The notes beneath the pieces are model-generated. The model had not been told where the DNA came from. It saw only the letters and a program-made list of their open reading frames with translations, and made no database searches. Shown here in pieces: positions 1-12,073 of a stretch of DNA of 64,000 bases. The DNA is from Ignelater luminosus. Lineage: Eukaryota; Arthropoda; Insecta; Coleoptera; Elateridae. Each line of letters opens with the position of its first letter. Position 1 is the first letter of the stretch. The position numbers and the translations under genes were made by a program. The DNA lies in contig VTPC01000493.1 of NCBI GenBank assembly GCA_011009095.1, positions 62,001 to 126,000 on the forward strand. The letters run 5' to 3'.

Positions 1-1203
1 CATTTGAAAAAGGTACCAAAGAAAACTGCAGATGAAGATGAATATGACAATGAAGATAATAATTCTCTTTCCCACAAGCCAAAGTTTATGATTAGTACCG
101 AAGACAATAGTGCATCTTTGTATCAACTCAATGAAAATGATACCTTTATAGAAAATCCCGATGATCTCAACAATAGTTTTATTCGTAGTGCTTCTAGTGC
201 TGCTGTACCAAACTATAGAGGAATTGGAGGAGGACGTGAACGTAAAATCAGTGTTCCTACTAGTCGTGGAGAATTAGCAAGAGTACGGTCGGGTAGCTCT
301 CGAAATCAGTTAACCGGTTCATCAACACTTCATTCTGTTCCTGAAACAAATAATGCAATGGATATGTATTCACACAGTAGACTTCCCAGTTCAAGAAGAT
401 CCAGACCCGCTGTACCACGTCGAAGTCCGTCCACAAGTTCCTTCCAATACGTCAGCACGCCCTATCATGGAAGCACACTTACATTACAACCAGAAACTTT
501 TGCAAGTTCATTCAGTCTTAAAGCAAGTAGCTGTGTACAGAAACAGGGTGAAAAACAAGACGAGTCTGTGAAAAAAAATAAATTCTTTGATACTTCTCTC
601 TTAAAAGATCCATTATACCTTGTTATCCTTATATCTAATTCAACTAACGCTATAAGCTATACCAATTTCATTATCCTGCTTCCTTCCTATGCCCTTACAC
701 TTGGATTTGATAAAAATCATGGAGCATTATTACTGTCAATTGTATCTGCTTTAGATCTGGTTGGTCGCATTGGTGGATCAGCCTTATCTGATATAAATCT
801 TATTCCAAAAGAATGGTATTTTATAGGTGGTTTATTTATGTCAGGTATTTCACTGTCATTATTACCATTCTCTGAAAATTACACCACGATGAGTATATTT
901 TGTGCCATGTTTGGTCTTGCTTCAGGGGTGTATGTAGGAATAACAGCTGTAATAATGGCAGACTTACTAGGAACAGAACGACTACAATCATCCTATGGGA
1001 TATCGCTGTTTGTAAATGGTATATTACAATTAGCTGGGCCACCTTTGTGTGGTATATGGTATGAACATATTAAATCTTATGTGCCAATATTCCTGTGGTT
1101 AGGAATTGTACTGGTGGTTGGTGCAACAATTTGGGGAGTTGTCCCTTTTATTAAAAAGACAAAAGATCCAGAGAAAGATACTTGTACAGTAGAAACACCT
1201 TAA
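1..1203 (+). CDS. Monocarboxylate transporter-like (SLC16/MCT) protein, 3' part of the gene
   Basis: A reading frame enters from the left edge and stays open for about 400 codons to TAA at 1201-1203. It encodes the C-terminal half of a 12-helix major facilitator protein. Residues 1-200 are a hydrophilic, Ser/Arg-rich linker of the kind found between TM6 and TM7 in insect MCTs. Residues ~200-385 hold six hydrophobic segments: TM7 from SLLKDPLYLVILISN, TM8 containing LDLVGRIGGSALSD, TM9 KEWYFIGGLFMSG, TM10 ASGVYVGITAVIMADLLG, TM11 SYGISLFVNGILQLAGPP, TM12 YVPIFLWLGIVLVV. The D-x-x-G-R-x-G motif in TM8, LLGTERL after TM10 and GPPLCG in TM11 are typical of SLC16. The family carries out proton-linked or facilitative transport of monocarboxylates or related solutes across the plasma membrane. 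The substrate cannot be read from this half. The true start lies upstream of the window, so no initiation codon is claimed. Confidence 0.9.
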   Translation, partial: HLKKVPKKTADEDEYDNEDNNSLSHKPKFMISTEDNSASLYQLNENDTFIENPDDLNNSFIRSASSAAVPNYRGIGGGRERKISVPTSRGELARVRSGSSRNQLTGSSTLHSVPETNNAMDMYSHSRLPSSRRSRPAVPRRSPSTSSFQYVSTPYHGSTLTLQPETFASSFSLKASSCVQKQGEKQDESVKKNKFFDTSLLKDPLYLVILISNSTNAISYTNFIILLPSYALTLGFDKNHGALLLSIVSALDLVGRIGGSALSDINLIPKEWYFIGGLFMSGISLSLLPFSENYTTMSIFCAMFGLASGVYVGITAVIMADLLGTERLQSSYGISLFVNGILQLAGPPLCGIWYEHIKSYVPIFLWLGIVLVVGATIWGVVPFIKKTKDPEKDTCTVETP

Positions 1204-1990
1204 CTTACACGTCAATAGATGGTTTCGGAAACCATAAGTATAGTTGTTTTATTACTGTCATAGTTAATTTTTTTGTATTTATAACATTAAAAATACTACA
1301 TAATTTATACTTATTGTTAATACTTACAAGTTGCATAATTTAAGTCTTCCTCAGATTAATCACATTTTACTACTCCATTTACGTTTATTTTTCTGCTTTG
1401 TATAAATTAGGGAGTAAAACTTGTGCTAACTAATCTAAAGCCAAATTATGATATAATGTTAAAAGTGTTAACTACTATTATTTATGGAGTAGTAATGTTA
1501 AGTCTTGCCATTTTTTTTTGTTTTCATGTATGTATACTTTTAATTATAATTTTTATTAAAATGACTTTGAAGTACTTATATAATCCTATTTAATTATTTA
1601 AAACCTTTAAATACCTACCTTACAAGTATTTTATGTTTTTATTTAACATACAGTTTAATATGTAAAGAATTATTAGACAAATGGAGTCTAAAAGTTTTCC
1701 AGTACTGACTTTTGCCAAACTGAGTCATATCAATATAGGTGCTGATTTTTACCATATTTTTATATTTAAGAAATACCTAATATTACAAATTTAGCTTTCT
1801 ACTGTAGATTGTGATACAAAAGGCTTTTTCGTAATAGTGCTCAGTGTATTTCTTATTGTAACTTTTGACTACCTTCAATAATTCTGTGACCAATTATAAA
1901 TCAAAATAAAACATTTCTTAAGTAAATTACGAGTGCCTGTTGTATGAAACATTAAAACTGAATAAAGTTTTGCAAGTCACTTTTGTTGGT
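1204..1990 (+). other. 3' UTR and probable polyadenylation region of the transporter gene
   Basis: This is AT-rich non-coding sequence after the stop. AATAAA occurs at about 1905 and again at about 1961 (ctgaataaagttttgc). The second is followed by a T/G-rich stretch from about 1981 (ttttgttggttttttttgtt), the usual layout of a cleavage site with a downstream element. The inferred 3' UTR is about 750-780 nt. Confidence 0.5.
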
Positions 1991-4900
1991 TTTTTTTGTT
2001 TTTTTTTCTTTTATTTCAGTAATTACCAGATAATTCATCAGTTTGTTGCTGCAAGAATCTTACTATAAATATTTTTTAAGTTGCTAAAAAATTATTTTTG
2101 TTAAAAGTAAATTAATTTTAAATATGTTGTTATTTATAAGACAGTATAAAGTGGGTTTTCATTTGCTTGTAGTATGTTAGTATAATTAGAAGGAAATTTT
2201 TTTTATTTTGATCTAAGGAAGATTTTTTTCTACAAGCGCTCAAGGAACATTGGTAAGTTGTGAATAAAGATTGAACTATATCCTCGAAGAATTCAAAATA
2301 TGCCACAGAAATTGTGTGAAAATCATCTCTCCATATACTCAAGCTTCAGATATCAGTTTGTGGGAATTGTGGTTATAACCCTACAGATATGTATTTTGCA
2401 CACTTGCGAGTCTCTAATTATAAGTATTATTGGACCTTTAATAACTTGGACTACTGATTTATTGTTTATTTATTAGGTACTTTAATGAAACTAATAACAT
2501 ACAGATTACTTTCCAATTGAATGGTAAGTTTAACACAATATAATGTATGTGTCCTAATATCTTATGGCACCTAATAAAGTATTTCTGAAGTAATGAGAAG
2601 GATCAAAAATGTGAAGTAGGGAATTCTGATGATTGCTATAATGCTTGACATAACAAAAATTAGTTTCCCAAAATCCAAACAATTGTAATTTTTTTAAAAG
2701 ATCAAGGCTTGTTGAATTGGATCAAGATTTCTTGGCAACGTTCGATTGAATCAATTCTATTCACAAAAAAGAAGTCATGATTTGAATGGATTGAAAATAG
2801 GACAATACATTACGGATACATTTTTGCTTCTCACTTACACTATGCAGTAGTAACTTGAGAAATAAGACATTTTGGCCAAATACTGACATATGTATTCTGT
2901 TATTTTGCTAGACACTTAACTTGTGCCTGCCCTAGACTAGAGATAAGCTATAAGACCTGAGATCTTAACCAGAGATGTAGCAGCTTTGCATATACCATAA
3001 AAAGCATTGGGCACAGCCTTCTTTGTTCGTTTGGTTTACTGATGATTATCCTATCTAAATCTAAATTTTCAAAACTTTTTGTATTTATGCAAGAAATTTA
3101 TGAATATTTCTGTAAGATTCCCATCTTGGTTCAGTTTGAAGATGGGGTATTATAATCAGTTCAGAGAAACCTGAAAAATGCAATTTTGAAATTCTTGAAA
3201 TTCTTTAACTTGAGAATGGCTGGGCATATTTTGATATGAAACTTTCAAATTTCAAAGATCATGTTCTGAAGTTGTCAGAGGGAATTCCTTCAAGATGATC
3301 AGTAACTCAAAATAACATATATGTACCTTGGAAATAAGAAGTCGAATCTTTTATTTCTTGGAAAATAGGAGGTTACATTAACAGGCAACTTCTGTATTAA
3401 GAATGATGGAGCTGCATAACAATAATCTTTTTTTGGTCTTTTTATCAAAATTTTCTATCTTGTAAAAACACAATTTTTTTGAAACAAAAATACCATACAA
3501 TTTGGGATAAAAGAAACTTTTTTTTTACAGAAATTATGAATGCAAAGTTGAATTTCATTAAAAATGTGTAGAAAGAGTTACCTAAAATGATATCAGCAAT
3601 TATTTACTTTTTCTTTAACTTCTCTATATCCTATCTTAGTAAGGGGAATTGAATTGAATTTCTTTAAAATTACAATAGTTAGCAGAAGCTGCTTATCTGA
3701 TTGTTTTATCATGAACATAAGGTTCTTGTCTTAAAATCTACTTCTAGTGTGGGTAGTGGTAAATAAACAAGAATTGAGAATATTTTTACACAATCGTATT
3801 TATTTTCTATAACTTGCTACGATACCTTTTTAAGAATAATGTTTCTTACAGCATTTCTGAAATTTAGACGACGGATATTTAATGTAAAAGTTTGAAGGCT
3901 TCACACTATACATTGTTAAAAAAGTATCATCATGGCCTACTTGGAACTCTTATAACAAAGACACGGTTAAATTTTAGAATGACCATGAATGTTGCTTCTG
4001 GTGGTTATTTCTTAGGTTATATTTTTATACAGAAAATAAATGCTGGAATCTTTTAGCGGATCCCTTAAGAAGTTTAAAAACTTTAAAGAATTTTCTCAAT
4101 GAAAGAAGAGTCTACTTTTAATTTATTTAATCAGTCATCAGATACATAATCACACCTAGTATGTAAATATACATAACTTAAACAAGACTTTTTAGGAAAG
4201 ATATGACAATTGTTGCACAGCAGTGTTGACTATATCATTAAGTGAATAAATAAGGTCAACACTTAATTGTAAGTTACAGGAAGACTAACATTTTTATAGT
4301 ATACAGTACATATATAAATAAAATGAGTTTTATTTTATTTCGTTTGTTCACAATTTAATTCTAATATGGGTTTTTAATGTTGTAGTAGGAATGTATACAA
4401 ATCACTTTAGATTTTCTTTAAATGACATCTTGCTGAGCACGCAATCAAAGGTGAGTTGAGATGGGCACTGCCTCAACCAACCTTTGTTCTTTGTTGCCTA
4501 CTAATATTATATTGTACCTACTCAAATGTCAACAGTGGTAGTTTAGTTACGCACTTGCATTTTGCTCCCACATGTGCTTATAGTTTACAAAAGACGAGTC
4601 TGTTTTTCATTATCATATAAAACGAAGTTTGTTTAATAATTTTAATTATTATTATAACTTCCATAAACATTACATATATGATCAAGACCAAAATGAAGAA
4701 GGAAAAGGGTAGATTGGAAGGAAAAAACTATAAATGGAATCCCATGCTTAGCAGTGAGTCTACGAAGCTAGTAATACTACTTAGATAAACAAGTGTGTGG
4801 GAAATACAAACATGAAAAAATGATTTAAAAATAATTCAACTAAATTGCTTTTCTCATCATCTTACAAAAGGTTTAAATGAAATTTATTGCAGAAACCAAC

Positions 4901-5276
4901 ACAACAATCAAATAAAATAAGCATGTTTGGACTCTAAACAAATGCTTTTTTTCAGCTACCATATTAGAATTAAAAAGGGAACATACATTTGAGAGCAAAG
5001 GTTGCTACATCTTACATTTAGTTATATTCTACGTATAAATTTCATGGTGTCCTCTACAGAGAGATCGTTACAAATAAAAATGTATTAGGAAGTGATTTAG
5101 GGCAGTGTTTTTAATATTTGAGGACACAACTCACCCTGATTCTCGTATCATAAGTAATTGTAAAGCATAAATGTAGATAAACATATTTTATTTTTACTTT
5201 AAATTAAAATATCACCCACAAAAAATAATACTTGAGATTCATTAATACATGGAACACTCAATAATTTTTAAAATTT
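1991..5276. other. Intergenic DNA between convergent genes
   Basis: AT-rich sequence with no coding exon or transposon protein that I recognise. Short open frames here are isolated and have no family signature. The right part probably contains the 3' UTR of the minus-strand gene ending at 5277. Confidence 0.4.
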
Positions 5277-5807
5277 TTATGCAGGCTTCCAAGTAACTAC
5301 CTGCAACTTTCTGTTTATTTCAGCTAGAATAACGCTACATATTAGTTGCTTTTCTGGAGTTAATACAATTGGAGATTCATCATCATCCTCTTCCTCTTTT
5401 CTAATTTTTTTACGCCGTATTTTAACCTGATCTTTTTTGTCTTCCTCTTCACATTCGCTGTTTCGCAATTTTGCCTATATAATAGATTATTTTACACAAC
5501 AATCATTATTTCATTCTTAAAATCAAATACCTTCTTCACTTGTTTATCATACTCCAAAGAGTCATAGTAATTAGGCTTTTCTCTACGAACTCTTTGTGTA
5601 CGCCTTAGAAAGTCATCACCTGGAAAAATAGTTTTCGAATTCTTTCTTGCATTAAAAAATAAATGTCCACAAGGGCACGCTTTACAGGCAACGGGAACCT
5701 GTAATATTGTGATATCTATATTAGGGAAAATTTATTTTGATGAATTTACAACTTTCCTGTTGTTCACATTTTGGACAACCTTTAGCTATCATTTTATGTT
5801 TGGGCAT
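5277..5807 (-). CDS. C16orf87: UPF0547 / C16orf87-family protein, complete, three exons
   Basis: Minus-strand exons are 5807-5757 (17 codons from ATG), 5698-5531 (56 codons) and 5474-5277 (65 codons plus stop), giving a protein of about 138 residues. Exon 1 ends GCPKCEQQ and exon 2 begins VPVACKACPCGHLFF. Together they make the four-cysteine C-P-x-C ... C-x-x-C-x-C motif that defines the UPF0547 family. The C-terminus ILAEINRKL matches the conserved VALAEINRK end of vertebrate C16orf87. Between them lies an acidic/basic low-complexity segment (IRRKKIRKEEEDDDE), which suggests nuclear localisation. The family's molecular function is poorly known. The second intron (5530-5475) is an ordinary GT-AG of 56 bp. 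The first intron (5756-5699, 58 bp) starts with GA instead of GT (CAG/GAAAGT) and ends in TACAG. The nearest GT donors would shift the frame. The gene is tail to tail with the MCT gene on its left. Confidence 0.85.
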
Positions 5808-6039
5808 TATAGTTCGAACAAACATAAGTAATTACTTATTTGTATTTACATACACATTAACACACCCTATTTTAGTTAAGAGATGCTGCTTCATTTTTAA
5901 TAAATTCAATATGTATAAAAGTGGGATCTTTAAATAGATTTTTCAATATTAATAGTTACCATTTAAATACAAGCTGATATGTGTATAAATATAATTTTTT
6001 ATTATTGTAAGAGACTACACTTATCTAATATCAACGCTT

Positions 6040-6102
6040 ACGGTTGGTTGATTTTTTTTAAGAGGAGGGTTCACAGTGCTTCACGGATTTATTAATTGCA
6101 AT
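6040..6102 (+). promoter_or_regulatory. Possible untranslated first exon of the nischarin gene, head to head with C16orf87
   Basis: The sequence attgcaATG/gtaagttagg at 6093-6112 has a strong splice donor directly after an ATG. It lies about 300 bp upstream, on the opposite strand, of the C16orf87 start. The nischarin coding exon at 12074 is preceded by an acceptor (tgctttcag, ending at 12052), so that gene needs an upstream 5' exon, and this donor is a candidate. If joined, ATG-GTATCATAA would form a three-codon upstream ORF. The link is inferred. I saw only the two splice signals. Confidence 0.3.
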
Positions 6103-6112
6103 GGTAAGTTAG

Positions 6113-8820
6113 GTTAGACAGCGTTTTGACATTCACATTGTCAATTTAATTTTTAGTTGCATTCAGATGACTTAATAATTATGACGTGTGGATTTTTTTT
6201 GTTAAATTCAACGAATAACCATATAATTTTGTAGTTAAAATTTGTTAATTGTGCAAATTGCAATGGAGGTGTTCAGAATAAGGTAGTAAATAATGATTTA
6301 CAATAACCGTAAACCTTTAAAATAGAACGAGATTGTTTTGTTTTTACTTGTCCTGTTCAGCATTATTTGTTGCCTACTACGTCATTTAAATATTTTTATT
6401 TTATTACTTATTTTATTTTATCGCCGTAATATGTTTTTAATATGTATAGGGTGATTCAAAATATATATAATATTTCTATTTCCAAATTAAACGATCTCTT
6501 GCTATTATAATTTCCTAGTACGTACAAAATACCAGAATTAAATTATCTTTGGTGACATAGTATGCACCAATTTACCATTAAAAGAATTTATTACACAAAA
6601 TGCATCGTACAGGTTGACATTGACATGCCTATTACATCATTATTAATTTTGTATAGGTTCTGTCAAGATTGAAGAATATTTTATCATAACTTGAGAACGT
6701 TTTTAACTTTTTAATAGTTCTTTTGAAGAGTGATGTTATAAATTATTCATTTATACGTCAGTGCTGTAGTTGTTCGTACGTTTAAGAGTAATAAATATAC
6801 AATAGGTACCCTAGATTTGAACAATAAGCGTTTTTGATTTATTAATGTGTTTATTAAACGAGAAATGGTAACCATATGCAGGTAAACTTCTTAAATTCCA
6901 TTTGTATTCTTTTTAAAAATCATTGTAATGCAATAAATAACTTATACTCTTCAAAAATGTAATTTAATTATAAAAAACTAAAACATTGCTTCCATAACTA
7001 ATCATTTTTTTAAATATGGAATTTATATAAAACTTGCATCTGATTAATTAATGTTCTTAATATACATTATGGGCATATTATAATCTGATGATTGTTAATC
7101 ATTCTATTATCTTTCGTCTAAAATTGTTCATTTCAGGCAATTTATTAGTATTCAATGTAGAAGATTAATTTGTATGCATAATAATATTAGTATTAGTAGT
7201 AACTTTTATTATATTGCTATGGCAATTCTAGATAATTTAACATTAAATAGCATAATGATAAAAAATATCAAAGGTTAATGAATCATCTTTTAAGTAATTT
7301 TAATAAAGCACTTGCATTATTTTGAAAATGTTTTTCAATTTTCATCTGTCATAAATCATGAGAGAAAAATGTAAACATAAAATATACAGTGTGTCCCATG
7401 CTATGTGAGACAAACCCTGAGAGATGCTATACGTATAGTATGTATACATGGATGGCATTATGTTTGTTTAAACAAAACAGAGAAACAGAAACAGAAAGAG
7501 AAATGCATTCAAATTAAGATTGAAAGAATACTCAATGAAGGGAAAAATAAGATACTAGCTGAAAGGGTACTTTAGAAAGATTGAGATCTGTAGCATTGAA
7601 ATATTCCTAAACAATCATCTTCACAGGATTAGAAAGATGAATAAAAAAAACTTCTGTAGAACTACATCAAAATCCCCATGATTTACTTTTTCTATCATAC
7701 AACTTGTTCGTAAAGTAAGGCTGAACTGTGCCCATGGTTCTTTTCAAATCACCAAAACATATATGCAAAATGTTACTGTCAATTACTAGACGAAATTGAA
7801 GAATTTCTACGCCATATGTATTGGTTTAATGTTGGAGACCAAGTGTGGCCAAAATATCAAAAACGCTCACAACTTTTGGACAACAAATGTTTGATGCATA
7901 AGGTGCACGCATAAAGTTTATCATATAAATGGTTTATAAATTCGTTTTTTATTTAATGAATTGATTGGAAAGAGAGGCTATCTTGAAGAATTGCACTCCA
8001 CAGTCGAAGATCAATTTATTGCCGTTTTTCTCGTTTGTTTAACAAAACAACTATGTGCAACTCAATATCATTGGAAAACATTCAAAGCGAGTTATTCAGT
8101 GATAATGAGAGCCAAGTGGACATTTTATTTGAAAAAGAATCACGTCTACGTCTGTCTCCATAGTGAAACAAAAAAGGTTTTTTACATTGTTGATTCAATT
8201 TTTCAACTTTTATTGAAGGTCTAAGAAGCCATGTATAAATTAATCTGAAGAAACAAGTATAACAATAAGCTGATCTCCAAAGTAGGAAAAACTGATTCTC
8301 TATCTCATACCGTTTCTAAGCTTTCAATTACGAGCCTTGGAATTTTGAATGTAAGCTATTTGAATTAATTATTCCTAAAACTTTTCTCAGAAACTAGTAA
8401 TAACACACCCTAACCCCTACCACTACCACCCTCCAATTAATAAGCGTGGAATAATCCTCTCTGCCAGCTTATTATATTGTTAGGTATCGTAAAGATATTT
8501 CTTGATACTTGGATCGTGTGTACACATTTACATGCTAGTGGAAGCAAGGGTGGATAAGGCGGGATAGACCAGTCCATGCAATTGGTTTATAACTAATTGG
8601 AGTAGAAATTCTGAATTTGTCTAGAAAGTAAAAGATACTATATTGTTATAACAAAACACTTCTTTGTTTTAGTAATCCTGCAAGAACCTTATTTTCAAGT
8701 TATCTTGGATTTTTGCAATAGTTGACTGGCTCTTCTCTAAATTGGCTGTTTTCAATGCTTTTTGGATTGATTGAGATTATCAAACCGGTTAGTTTTTTTC
8801 TGGTTGGGCTTTTTTTTGAC
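6113..8820. other. Non-coding DNA, probably the first intron of nischarin or intergenic
   Basis: AT-rich and without recognisable domains. An 87-codon frame at 7961-8224 (+) has no family signature that I know. A short terminus-like string, acagtgtgtcccatgctatg, occurs near 7385, but I found no matching second end. Confidence 0.35.
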
Positions 8821-8833
8821 TATACAGGGTCGC

Positions 8834-9400
8834 TAAAAAGTATGGAAACGCGCTACCCCCGCAGAAACGGTAAAAAATAGACAAATGAAATTTGGAGAGC
8901 TTAAAGTAGGTATTTTTGCCATGTTTTGCGAAGGTCATTAAAAATAAATCTTCAATTGTTTTTTTCGTATGGTCGCCATATTGAATTTTTTTAAAAGGAA
9001 CAGCCTGTATATGACCCCATATTTGGATAGGGATGTTCAAGACAAATTCAATGATATAAAGGTTGCTGTACTTATCTTAAAAGGTTTTGGAGATAATCGC
9101 TATTCTTTTGTCACGCGTTTCACTATTAAAAAGTATGGAAACAGGCTGCTCCTTCAAAAACGGTAAGAGATAGACAAATGAAATTTAAACAACTTAAAGT
9201 AGGCATTGTTTGCCATGTTTTACGAAGAGAATTAAGATATCAAATCTTCAATTGTTTTTTCGTACGGCCGCCATATTGAATTTGTTTAAATAGAATACTC
9301 TTTATATGACCCCGTATCCCGATAGGGATTTTAAAGGCGAATTCAACAATATCAGGGTTGCTATACTTTTCGGGATAATTGCTATTCTTTTTGTTTAAAT
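8834..9400. repeat. Tandem pair of ~293-bp repeat units
   Basis: Unit 1 (8834-9126) and unit 2 (9127 to about 9400) align along their length. Both contain aaaaagtatggaaac, then agatagacaaatgaaatt or its near copy, then cttcaattgtttttt, cgccatattgaatttt, tatgaccccatat, gatagggat and gctattctttt. Identity looks to be roughly 75-80% by eye. The left end carries tatacagggtcgc, the TA-CAGGGT terminus shared by several elements in this window. This suggests a mobile-element-derived satellite dimer. The repeat stops just before the mariner at 9440. Confidence 0.7.
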
Positions 9401-9439
9401 GGATGCCAAAACATTAAGATACTGAAAGAAATATACATA

Positions 9440-10705
9440 GGTGTATACCTATGAAATGAGACTTTTTTTTTCAATTTTAAACGTTTATTAACAAAAAATG
9501 GTTACAAATTTAATCTTCAAAATAATAGCCATCGCTAGCGACACATTTTACCCATCTCTCAGGCAATTTGTGAATGCCGCGCCAAAAAAATTGGCCGTCT
9601 TTGGCCGCAAACCAATCATCGAGCCATTTTTTGGCTTCTTCGTGAGAATTGAAGCGCTGCTCGGAAAGTGCGTGGCCCATCGATGCAAACAAATGATAAT
9701 CGGAAGGCGCCAAGTCTGGTGAGTAAGCCGCATGCACCAGCGGTTCCCAATCGTACGTCTCCACCAATTCCCGGGTCGCTCTTGTTCGATGTGGTGGTGC
9801 ATTGTCATCAAGAAAAATTACTTTGTGACGCCGATCGGCATATTCTGGGCGTTTTCGGTGTATAGCGCTGTTCAAATCGGCCAATTGTCGTTGGTAGCGT
9901 GCACCGTCAACTGTTTCACCTGGTTTTAATAGCTCGTACCAAATCATACCATGCTGATCCCAGAAAACACACAACATTGCCTTGCGGCCGAAGCGATTTG
10001 GTTTGGCCGTTGATTTTGGCTTGTGGCCGATCGTTTACGCTTGGGATTGGAGAAATACACCCATTTTTCATCACCCGTAACGATTCGGTGCAAAAAAGAC
10101 TTCCTTTTGAACCGGGAGAGCAGCATTTCACAAGTGGTTTTTCGGTTCTCTTGCTGCCTTTCAGTCAGTTCATGCGGCACCCATCTTCCGATCTTTAAAA
10201 TCATGCCCATGTCTTTCAAACGTTTGCAAATGGTTTTTTGGGTCACTCCCAACTGCTCTGCCATCATTTCTTGCGTTTGACCATCATCTTCATTCAACAA
10301 TGCTTGCAATTCGGTGTCCTCAAACTTTTTCGGTGGCCGGCCGCGTTTCTCGTTCTCCACGCTAAAATCACCACTTCGGAATTTTTCAAATCACCTGAAG
10401 CACTGTGCTCTGCTTAGAGCATGTTCACCGTAAGCTTCTATAAGCATTTGATGAGCTTGAGAAGCGTTTTTCTTCAATTGATAACAGAAAATCAACGATG
10501 TCCGCAAATCGTAGTTTGAAGGCACGAAATTCGACATTTTTAAGAGCGAAAAAAATGCGTTGTTGTATGAAACATCACAAACAATGAATTGAATATTGTT
10601 GACAGATGACAGACGAAAAAAATAAGACATTTGGGACAGTTTTAAAATACTCCTAGCGACATCTGTGGTCTAATAGCAGAAAGTCTCATTTCATAGGTAT
10701 ACACC
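9440..10705 (-). mobile_element. Mos1-like mariner (mauritiana subfamily), inactive copy
   Basis: The two ends are inverted copies. The left end from 9440 reads GGTGTATACCTATGAAATG, and the right end at about 10681-10705 is its reverse complement, perfect for about 26 bp. The ends resemble the Mos1 terminal repeat (CAGGTGTACAAGTATGAAATG). The element is about 1.27 kb, as usual for the family. TA dinucleotides lie close to both ends, but the exact target duplication is blurred by changes at the outermost bases. The transposase is on the minus strand. Confidence 0.88.
9510..10537 (-). pseudogene. Mariner transposase (Mos1-like), broken
   Basis: Minus-strand frames read as a full-length mariner transposase, from MSNFVPSNYDLR (ATG 10537-10535) to the stop at 9510-9512. 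Landmarks in order are the N-terminal helix-turn-helix (IFCYQLKKNASQAHQ, EAYGEHALS), the linker GRPPKKFED, WVPHEL, the first catalytic Asp in IVTGDEKWVYF, the second in VIFLDDNAPPH, and the third in YSPDLAPSDYHLF (DD34D spacing). The family enzyme cuts and pastes DNA into TA sites. Breaks seen: a TGA replaces the conserved Trp in the R-W-F motif (about 10391-10395), and there is a frameshift near 9960-10030 between NPKRKRS and the MLCVFWDQ segment. It cannot make active transposase, although its terminal repeats could still be mobilised in trans. Confidence 0.9.
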
Positions 10706-10708
10706 TGG

Positions 10709-12052
10709 TAATTGCAAAGAGCTATTGTCATATTAGTTGGATATTTGTTCTTAGGAGGTTACGAATATAACAGAATAATCTACTGTCAGTAAGAACGATC
10801 ATAATACATGAAAGAGCTCTCATATCTCAAGCTTTTGACATGATTATTGTTTGATAAAATATGTCTGACCAATTTTAAACTTTGCAAAAATGCTAAAATG
10901 AAATGCTAAACTGGTCAGCTTATTGTGTTCCAGAGATTTACAAAAGTAATTTTTTAACTTGCGATGAATAGAAAATGATTTTTTATGACAATCTCTTTAT
11001 TCTTAGAAAAAGGTCAATGCTATAATGAAATTTGGCACTGGACTGAGATTTTGATCATTTTAAATCTGAAAAATATTCAAAATTCTGTTTCCTTAAAAAG
11101 TCTTTGAGAGTTATTTGTATAAAGGACAACAGATCTCTGTGACTTGAAAACCTAACAATTATTTGCAATAGTTTTTTTTTGTAACAGCAGCATTGTTTGG
11201 AGTATTATAATTTTGAAAACTACAACAGAAATTTTAGTATTTGACCCTAAACCCCTAGAATCATTACAAATAGCTGTAAGATTATCTTCAATTTTTGAAG
11301 CATTAAACACAAAGAAACAATGAAGAAAATGTTTTGCTACATTTCATAAGGATGCCGTAAATGGAATTAATAAGAAAAAAGAAGAAACAAATATTACCAC
11401 ACATGTCATCACTGGTACGTTGACATCAATTTATTTTTAAAAAGTTGCTATTTCTAAACATATTTACGAGACAGACATTTAAATATTCTTCAGAGGTGAC
11501 ATACAGCATTTGCTTGATTTCACAACAAAAATTGTAATGATTTGGTGAGATGTTTTGTAATAAATTGATTAATTGTTCATGTTGATTGGTATTATTTTCC
11601 TTAAACAACTGCAAATATAGTTATTATTAACTTTTTCATGAAGCTACATGTGAAAAAAAGAAATACAAATGGAATGACTTGATTAATATTTAATAAATAT
11701 GCTGAAATTAAATTAGATTTTAATTAACTTCAATGTAAGTTATGATTATTGTGTAAAACATAATATAGGAAATGAAAACTAAAACAGTGACATATTTTAA
11801 TACCACAACTGTATCACAAGTAATTTTCAAAACAAAAAACTTGACAGAAACATCTGTGTTACTTTTGTTTTCTTTTTAATCTTGGTATCTACTATTCAAC
11901 TGATAAAATAACGTGCATGATTCTGTTTAGAATCTTGCTATTCTGATTTTATAGGAATTAATTGTAATTAATTTTTTCATATTTAAAAATTTAATATCAT
12001 TTTGTGCATGTATTTATTGTTTTATGTAAAACATCTTTTGTTGTGCTTTCAG
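10709..12052. other. Non-coding DNA upstream of the nischarin coding region
   Basis: AT-rich. I see no coding exon or element end. It ends in a polypyrimidine/AG acceptor (ttgtgctttcag, ending at 12052), so the right part is most likely intron. Confidence 0.4.
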
Positions 12053-12061
12053 GTATCATAA

Positions 12062-12070
12062 ATGAAGTAA
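12062..12070 (+). promoter_or_regulatory. Minimal upstream ORF (ATG-AAG-TAA) before nischarin
   Basis: A two-codon ORF with its stop sits only three bases (GAA) before the main ATG at 12074, in the same frame. A scanning ribosome would have to bypass it or reinitiate almost at once, so it could lower translation. That is inferred from position alone. Confidence 0.5.
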
Positions 12071-12073
12071 GAA

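Noticed and set aside
7961-8224. 87-codon frame on the plus strand
   Set aside because: Contains HVYVCLHSETKK-like text but nothing that I can place in a family.
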